64,000 nt of DNA from Cadophora sp. MPI-SDFR-AT-0126 (taxonomy: Eukaryota; Ascomycota; Leotiomycetes; Helotiales; Ploettnerulaceae): the NCBI GenBank assembly GCA_020747065.1, contig JAGMVK010000001.1, forward strand, positions 1,674,001 to 1,738,000. The letters run 5' to 3'. The position numbers were made by a program, and so were the translations under genes. The notes under the pieces are model-generated. The model was not told the DNA's origin and made no database searches. It was given only the letters and a program-made list of their open reading frames with translations. Below, in pieces: positions 58,067 through 64,000 of this stretch; the stretch's first letter is position 1, and the number at the start of each line of letters is the position of its first letter.

Positions 58067-58810
58067 CTAATCGTCAACAGAAAACCGAGGCTCTCCGTAT
58101 CTCCTTCCACCACTACCACTATACCTTCTTACATACGCACTTCTCACCCTCCTCGTGCTGGTTCCAGTGACCCAACCGAACAATCCGTTGCCCCATCCAC
58201 TTCGCCTTCTATTCCTCATCCACGTGCTATCACTTCGAGTGCCACTCGAAGTACTCAAACTCGATTTCCTCTCTCTCCTTGAATACGTTCGACGCGGCAC
58301 TGTAACACGGTGTCCTCTCACATTTCGCCGACTCCAGCCAGCTCCAGAGCGATGTCGATGTGATGAGGGCGAAGAAGACGAGGAAGAAGAGGTATCGGAG
58401 TCATAGTAACTTCCCCTCCAGCGCTAACTTACTGTCAGTTTTTCGAAATTTGAAGTGCAACGGAGCAGAACACGTACAACAGCATTACGATAATCATAAC
58501 AGAACTTCCAAACAAATATCATGAGTAGCAAGGCTCCAGCCAAGGCTCCGATAGTAGCACCAATAACTACGCCAGTGTTGTCGCTTGGGTCGCTTGAGCT
58601 GGATGAGATAACTGGATCTGGATTTGCAACTGGTGTTGTGATTACGGTGGGAGTTTCTTGAGGAGGAACATTGGTTGCGCCGCCCAAATTTACGATAGTG
58701 GTAAATGTCGTGGTGGCTCGAGTGACCGTCAGGGTAATCGGTCTCAGCGCATCATTCTGTCTGACTTCTAGACGAGGCTGAGCCTTGAGAAGAAATCGTA
58801 ACGGTGCCAT
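58067..58810 (-). CDS. Single-pass membrane protein with Ser/Thr ectodomain and Arg-rich tail
   Basis: Exons 58478-58810 and 58067-58423 (54-nt intron, GTACGT donor, CTGAC branch, phase 0) give 229 aa. A Thr/Ser/Pro-rich segment (TLTVTRATTTFTTIVNLGG, SSSSSDPSDNTG) precedes one transmembrane helix (VVIGATIGALAGALLLMIFVW). The second exon encodes a cytoplasmic tail: RWRGSYYDSDTSSSSSSSPS, then strongly basic, Arg-rich sequence ending EPRFSVDD. This layout is common in fungal surface proteins of the Wsc or mucin-like sensor kind, but no sensor domain is present. No convincing signal peptide starts at the chosen ATG, and upstream exons are possible, so the N-terminus is uncertain. Confidence 0.68.
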
Positions 58811-59438
58811 TGAGTCAAAATCTCGAGCGAGAGCGTATCTCGAACTGGGGACAAACGAGAAAAATGACCATGATGATCAGGCTCTGGGAATATTCTCATC
58901 TTGTACTCAGCTCGAGGCAACGAGATGCGGGTGCAAGTGGTGGAGTGAGACGCCCAGCTACAATGAAGGTTGCACAATTGGCTCGTACCCGGTGTCGTCG
59001 AGCCACAGCCTGGGCGGGGTTCTTTTTGACAAGGTTATAGAAGGGGATTTATTGATGTGAGTGGAATGACTTTCTATTTGATCGGACTGAGAGTGGCTTG
59101 CATGAGATATTTTCGGTGGCTCTGCTAGTCAGCAGGCAGAGTGGGGTCGAATTGAGTATCTGCATTGGTGGGACGAGGTCTCACAAGTCCAGAATGAGAA
59201 CCAAAACCCTGGTCTGCAGAATCTAGGAGATGCCCCGGTAGCTTTAATGAGTTGGATCTGAGTTAAGGTCGGCAGATAAGCGAACAGCCTTGGTGTGATG
59301 TTTTTAGGAAGGCGGCTCAAGTGAACCGAATCAACATGTCCATTTCTTGGTGGTCAAACTCATGGCAGTGATCGGGTTCTTGCTAACCCGCAGGAATCAT
59401 TTGGAATGATATTCATGCTGATTGCTGATTGCCTTCTG
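58811..59438. other. Spacer, possibly holding an unseen 5' exon
   Basis: It may include promoter or further 5' exons of the membrane-protein gene (an acceptor-like CCCCAG occurs near 58855), but I cannot support a specific exon. Confidence 0.4.
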
Positions 59439-60674
59439 CTACTTCTTTTCTTCCAGTAGCCATCTCATACCCTTCACAGTGTCCTCGACAAATGTCCGGC
59501 TCATTTCCAGCTCCGGAAAATTCGTCCAAAAGTAATGACCCAGCCCCATATAAACGTCAAGCTTCGTTTTGATATCATATTCTTCCCGCAGTACTCTCTC
59601 ATAGATCAACGCCTCATCACGGAGAGGATCCAGACCACAGACTTGAAAATAAGTAGGAGGAAGGCCCTTGTGTCCTCGTTCCGTTTTGCCGTAATGAAAA
59701 GGCACAAATAAAGAACTTGACACGCCGCCATGCATACCAGCTATGCTGAAAATCCTCGACAGAAGTTTCAAGGGTAATAAACCGACCACGGATCTGACAA
59801 TTGGGGTGACGTAAGGCCCTGTAGGTCCCAACGCAATTTTGAGAATGGGATCCCGAGAAGAAGTAATGAATGGGTGTGAGAGATACTCGGATCGATATTG
59901 TGCGTCTATATGCGAAGGCGGCAAGAAACACATGATGGCGGGCACTCCTAGGTATTGGCCTGTGAGAGGAGGCGACAATTGTTCATCACGAGCAAGGTGA
60001 GCAAGCACCGCCGTGATATTCCCACCAGCGGAGCCTCCCCCGATCACAAAACCTTTCGATGGATCAGCTCCCAGATCTGAGGCGTTTTGAGCACACCACT
60101 GAAGAGCATCCCAAGCATCATTGATCCAGGTCGGAAAGGGGAATTCTGGCGCAAGCCGATACTCGACATTGACGCAGATAGCCCCAAGATCTCGGGAGAA
60201 CAGTCGACAATTGACTTCCTCATCAGTCAAATCTCCCATTCCCCATCCGCCTTCATGAAACATAACGACTAGCGGACTCCCAGCCTCCTTCTTAGTCACG
60301 GGTCGATAGATTCGGATAGTGATCTCCGATCCATCGCGGACAGCAATTTTGCGATCTTCTTCAGTCACCTGGGGTATCGGCCCTGGAAGATAACGAAGGT
60401 GCCACTTCTCTTTCAGCGTTGTCGCTCTATGTTCTCGCAATGCCGAATGATCGTTTCGTCCATAATACGGGTCGGAAGCTTTGGGGGGCCGTATCGCTGG
60501 CCGCGTCTCCAGGATTGAAGCTAGAGCTGGGTCCATGACTGACATCGACAAGAGCTCTTCTTTTGTGCGAGGCGCCATCTCGATGTTATGTGCAGTATAA
60601 TTTGGATTAGATTGCGAATTTCTGGAGTTGGATGAAGAGTGGAGGTGTGCTAGAAGGAACTCCATTGTCAGCAA
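59439..60674 (-). CDS. Alpha/beta hydrolase of the HSL (hydrolase-3) family
   Basis: One exon of 411 codons from the first Met; the Met at residue 33 (60576-60578, MAPRTKEELL) is the more likely start because the preceding stretch is Asn/Ser-rich and featureless. The oxyanion motif is HEGGW at 140-144, a variant of HGGG(W). The nucleophile elbow GGGSAGGN contains Ser215; Asp349 (VCGLDPLRDE) and His380 (GLGHYFW) complete the triad. Members hydrolyse short-chain esters or lactones. A stretch of about 45 residues (ALGPTGPYVTP to MHGGVSSS) is longer than I expect between the core and the Asp region; I found no credible intron in it, so it may be an extended cap. It lies just downstream of a Zn2Cys6 regulator on the same strand, and the two could be functionally linked. 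Confidence 0.88.
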   Translation of the reverse strand: MLTMEFLLAHLHSSSNSRNSQSNPNYTAHNIEMAPRTKEELLSMSVMDPALASILETRPAIRPPKASDPYYGRNDHSALREHRATTLKEKWHLRYLPGPIPQVTEEDRKIAVRDGSEITIRIYRPVTKKEAGSPLVVMFHEGGWGMGDLTDEEVNCRLFSRDLGAICVNVEYRLAPEFPFPTWINDAWDALQWCAQNASDLGADPSKGFVIGGGSAGGNITAVLAHLARDEQLSPPLTGQYLGVPAIMCFLPPSHIDAQYRSEYLSHPFITSSRDPILKIALGPTGPYVTPIVRSVVGLLPLKLLSRIFSIAGMHGGVSSSLFVPFHYGKTERGHKGLPPTYFQVCGLDPLRDEALIYERVLREEYDIKTKLDVYMGLGHYFWTNFPELEMSRTFVEDTVKGMRWLLEEKK

Positions 60675-60968
60675 GTAGTACGGGAGGCAGATAGGCTAGT
60701 AGTCAGCTTGCAGAACATCTCACGTGACTGGAGGCGCTCTCCTCGAGTTGCAGCAAGCATCTGATGATGCGGCAAGTTTTCAGCTGTTGAACCTGTGTAT
60801 ATAGTCAGAAAAGGCTGAGTGTCTGATGCTATTGCAGAACATGAGTATTTGACCCATACTAGTCCATACTCGGAACCGAATGCAGCCAACAAGTCTCAAG
60901 GACGAAGCGAATCTTGCAATGTTCAATTTTGATTCACTTGCTAAATTTTGACAGCTCGAGTGTTCTAT
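60675..60968. other. Short spacer between hydrolase and regulator
   Basis: 294 bp acting as 3' flank of the Zn2Cys6 gene and promoter of the hydrolase. No motif stands out. Confidence 0.5.
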
Positions 60969-63269
60969 TCAATTGAAGAAGTTCTGCCCCTCTCCCGCAT
61001 ACGCAGGTAAATCACCGTCCATGAGCGTCTGCCAGTACTCCCAATCCACAGGTGTAATCTCAGGCATATTCGTATCAAAGCCCAATGCATCAGGACCAGC
61101 CCACTGCATCTGCGTTCTCGCTCCCGGTGCCATGTTATTATACGTCAATCCCTGCGGAACATTATTCGCATAATTGGCCACACCATTCGAGCCCATGTAG
61201 TGACTCGCGGACTGGGGTGGCGCTGGGAGCGCGAGGCGTTTCGGTGCTTCTGAGATGCTGCGTTGGGCACGTAACAGAGAGATGAAGCGCGGGGGAGGGA
61301 CTTGGTAGTTCCCTTGTGCTTCTTCGCGCTTTTGCCAGGCTTTGAGGGCGAGGTTGCCGATGGCTACGTAGAGGCTGTTCTTCGTGTTGTTGATCATCTC
61401 CGGGCGGTTTTGGAACGAGAGTTCAATTTGGCGCCATGCGCGGTCGACGAGCTCGCCTGAGGTACGGTGGCGGAGTTCGCTAAGGAGGTAGATGAAGGCG
61501 TCGAGTTGGAAGTGCGATGCTACATGCCAGAGGTAGCCTTGGACGCATTTGTTTGTGTGGCCGAGTGAGTCGAATTCTAGTTCCTTGAGGGATTCGGTGA
61601 AGAGCATGTCTTTTTCTTTCTGAGGCATGCTGGCTCCTTTGTCTGGGTATTGACGAGGATGGTGGGCCATGATTCGCATGGTACAAATCACGGACTTCGC
61701 GACGTAGATTGTGAGGAGATGGAGAGGGATTGAGGGGTCGCAGTAACGGAGAAATTGCTCCTGAAATCTTGCTTCCAGCTCGTCGATAGCTCTGTCCTTC
61801 TCTGGTATCAGCTCTGGACCAGTAGCAGTAGATAGTGCCGTTGCTTCTTTGCATGGTGTACCAGGTTTCGCGCCTCGAAGTGCTTGTGCGGTTTCATATC
61901 TCAGGCAACAGAAGATCATCTCTGTTGCTCCCTCTTTTGATTTGGGAGGATCTGTCATCCCCGGACTCAAATCGCTGTCACTAATATTCAGTGGCACTTT
62001 TGTATCGAATTTGGCAAGCCATGCTGGAAATCCAGCTCCAGCCAGCTTTGAAGAGTGGCCATCGAGGAAGACGACCTGCCACCACGTTCGACGCCTGATT
62101 TCTGCATCGAAAGGAGATAATTGGTGGTGTCCACCGTCACGATGGAGACCCAGACGTTGTGAAATCCGAACAGCAACACCACTCAGGACCCATAGGGAGT
62201 GAGGATCATATGTTTGTCGCACGGCAAGCTGCGAGTAAAAAATTAGTCCAACCTTCATCATACTGAAGGAGGTCCGCGAAACCGATAGAACTGATCTTGA
62301 CACTTACAAGATAAAGGATGAACGCCTGTAGAGTCAAGATGTTTAGTGACTTGAGAAACCTCGAATTGACCAATGATTGCTGGGCTCCAGTCGAATATTT
62401 TGCCAGAAGCGCTTCTTTCGATTCGTTGAACATTGATCTACAATCCTGATCTTGAAGTGAAATGACTGAGATGAAGTAAATAGCGAACATTAATGCTTCT
62501 GTATGCCGTGGCACGTTCGCGAGATCTCCGCTTGCATCCAATATCATTTGCTGGATCGTGGGTGCATGGAACATTTTCACCATGGGATTGACATTAACGA
62601 GAAATGTCTGCCACAATCGGAAGATGTGTACTGGCGGCGGGTGGAGGTCTCCTAGGTCCCTAGAAACTGCTCCAAGTGATCCGAAAAGGAACCCTTCTGG
62701 TGTAGGATAGCCACCTTGTTCGGGAAAATCATCTTCTGACAAACCTTCATGGAGAGCATCTTTTGGATCCTGGATTTCGTCTCGCAAGTTCTCCCACAGA
62801 GTACTGTTTTTGTTAGCCGATCTTAGTTCTACCGGATTTTTGGCCCTTACTTGTCAACATAATGCGAATTCTCCTTGTCGGAAAATAATGCTCCCCTCTC
62901 TACATTGCGAGCTCTCGGAACATTAAGTGACAGTCCGTTAGAAACCGTTTCATGAGAGTGTGATGATCCATGCGACCGTTCACCAGCCTCTGGAAGCGTG
63001 TCGTCATCATGATCAATCTTCACCCCGTGAGTTCGTAAGAGATGCTCATACTTCCGGAGACGAGCAGCGAGGTCGATCTCCGTGAGCTTTCTTTTCCGAC
63101 GTCGCGGTTGAAGAGGTGCACTGGGAATGCACTCAGCACGTGCTTTGATACAATTTGAGCACGGCTTTTGTCTATCGCATTTCACTTTGCGTTGCTGGCA
63201 CAATATGCAAGAATGGCCTCTCGTGATTTTGGGTGTCGTGTCGGGTGGTTGAGATGGTGCCTGCAGCAT
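60969..63269 (-). CDS. Zn2Cys6 transcription factor with fungal-specific TF domain
   Basis: Exons 62851-63269, 62308-62803 and 60969-62228 (introns 47 and 79 nt; GTAAGG and GTAAGT donors) give 724 aa. The zinc cluster is at Cys21, 24, 31, 37, 40 and 47 (CX2CX6CX5CX2CX6C), followed by a basic PRRRKRKLTEIDLAARLRKYEHLL linker with a short coiled coil. The fungal-specific TF domain spans roughly residues 180-550, with LWVLSGVAVRISQRLGLHRD and EIRRRTWWQVVFLDGHSS as signature segments. The spliced junction reads AFILYLLAVRQTYDPHSLW. The C-terminus is Asn/Gln/Pro-rich and probably activating. The gene is divergent from the partial gene at 63928; three ATCTCGG repeats lie in the shared promoter. Confidence 0.9.
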
Positions 63270-63927
63270 CCTGAGAGGTGCAGGTGGTGGTGGCGTGTCG
63301 GACTACGGGGTCTTAGAAATGTGCGAGGGTCGGGGGTGGTACAGCCGTCTCTGTCACAGTCCCCGGGTTTGTAGAATACCCCGAGCTGGTGGTTAACGAC
63401 ACGTGAAACTACGTAGGAAAAGAGACGGTGATGTATGTGTCCGTCTTATTGATTATCCAGGAAATGAGAGAGGGACATTGAAGCTGGCGAGTCGTCCATT
63501 ATGTATGAAAATCTCGGAGACGAACTAAATATCTCGGTCCCGAACCACGCCCGTGCCAAACGAACCAGCCAAGCTAGATCGCTACAAGCATAAGCATCTT
63601 GTAGGGTTATGCGAGCCGCTACATTGACTGTCCGATAATCTCGGACTCCACCACTCGATCCCCGGTTGAAGACGTTGATGACTACAATGTCCTCCAGGTC
63701 AATTGTCCATGACCAGTTGTGAGTCGTCGGCAAGCCATTATGGTTACACTGCAGCATGCGGCGTAAGGTAATAAATATATACTCGTCTGCCCTTCGTTCC
63801 TTCTTAAGCTTTTCCCAAGCCTTCCTGAAAATTCTTAACGATTCCCAAGTAGCCAGCCGGGTAGCATTCGTCTGTTTTTCGCGAATTTAAAACAGTCAAC
63901 GACTTGATTGATTCTCAGACAATCGAT
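63270..63927. other. 658-bp divergent promoter region
   Basis: It separates the Zn2Cys6 gene (minus) from the partial gene (plus) and contains the ATCTCGG repeats listed separately. No ORF inside is convincing. Confidence 0.6.
63511..63644 (+). promoter_or_regulatory. Three ATCTCGG repeats, candidate regulator binding sites
   Basis: ATCTCGG starts at 63511, 63531 and 63638, always in the same orientation. Each contains the CGG triplet read by Zn2Cys6 proteins, and the cluster lies between a Zn2Cys6 gene and a divergently transcribed neighbour. Binding by that protein is an inference. Confidence 0.45.
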
Positions 63928-64000
63928 ATGTCGCCGAGCATGGAAGATCCCAAGGCGACTGCAGCCGAGACGGATATCGAGAAAGCAAGTCCTGGGACCA
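63928..64000 (+). CDS. N-terminal fragment of a gene cut by the window end
   Basis: The ATG at 63928-63930 has purine/A context (AATCGATATG) and opens a frame of 24 codons to the window edge (MSPSMEDPKATAAETDIEKA then SPGT). A charged, Ala/Thr/Glu-rich start like this is seen in fungal membrane transporters of the MFS type among others, but too little is visible to assign a family. Confidence 0.5.
   Translation, partial: MSPSMEDPKATAAETDIEKASPGT

Noticed and set aside
59680..59850. Intron within the alpha/beta hydrolase extra segment
   Set aside because: The candidate GT-AG pairs are either too short (about 23 nt) or break the downstream frame, so the segment was kept as coding.
1..64000. 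CRISPR arrays, rRNA genes, bacterial operons, replication origins
   Set aside because: The window is nuclear fungal DNA; no regularly spaced repeats, 5S or other rRNA sequence, or origin motif was recognised.

Overview
The window is nuclear DNA from a filamentous ascomycete (Pezizomycotina). The evidence is spliceosomal introns of about 47-170 nt with GTRNGT donors and CTRAY branch sites, three Zn2Cys6 regulators, fungal-type tRNAs with 12-nt introns, and clear homologues of yeast Sda1, Aah1 and Sec14. The small secreted proteins and long gene-free spacers would fit a Leotiomycetes-like plant-associated fungus, but that placement is an impression and not shown.

Layout. 0-3.6 kb: the 3' part of a large, disordered, phospho-motif-rich protein whose start lies outside the window. 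3.6-8.4 kb: no protein genes, only intron-containing tRNA-Asp(GTC) and tRNA-Gly(GCC). 8.4-9.7 kb: an unrecognised ORF split by one in-frame TGA. 10.6-11.7 kb: adenine deaminase (AAH1). 11.7-18.2 kb: gene-free, leading into an 800-aa Zn2Cys6 regulator. 24.0-30.5 kb: an amidohydrolase/decarboxylase-like enzyme, an atypical SDR and a Zn2Cys6 factor, possibly one small metabolic module. 34.7-36.5 kb: a bZIP regulator resembling the MeaB/IDI-4 type, followed by 5.4 kb without genes that carries four copies of a ~39-bp module and eleven same-strand AATCTA hexamers. 41.9-50.1 kb: three small or medium secreted proteins of unknown function around an amidase. 51.0-53.2 kb: a broken Ulp1/C48-protease-like gene, then a tRNA-Arg-like pseudogene. 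53.7-56.1 kb: SDA1. 56.3-57.5 kb: a SEC14 paralogue with introns intact but one nonsense codon and one 1-bp deletion. 58.1-58.8 kb: a single-pass membrane protein. 59.4-63.3 kb: an alpha/beta hydrolase and a Zn2Cys6 factor, divergent from a gene that starts at 63,928 and runs off the window.

Housekeeping genes (SDA1, AAH1, both tRNAs) are intact, while three other loci (8.4-9.7, 51.0-53.2 and 56.3-57.5 kb) carry point lesions, so the lesions look local and not a sign of poor sequence overall. The best candidates for something undescribed are the repeat modules downstream of the bZIP gene, the lysine/cysteine-rich secreted peptide with an acidic tail, and the seven-exon Ala/Gly/Glu-rich secreted protein. 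No CRISPR, rRNA gene, intact transposon or replication origin was recognised.
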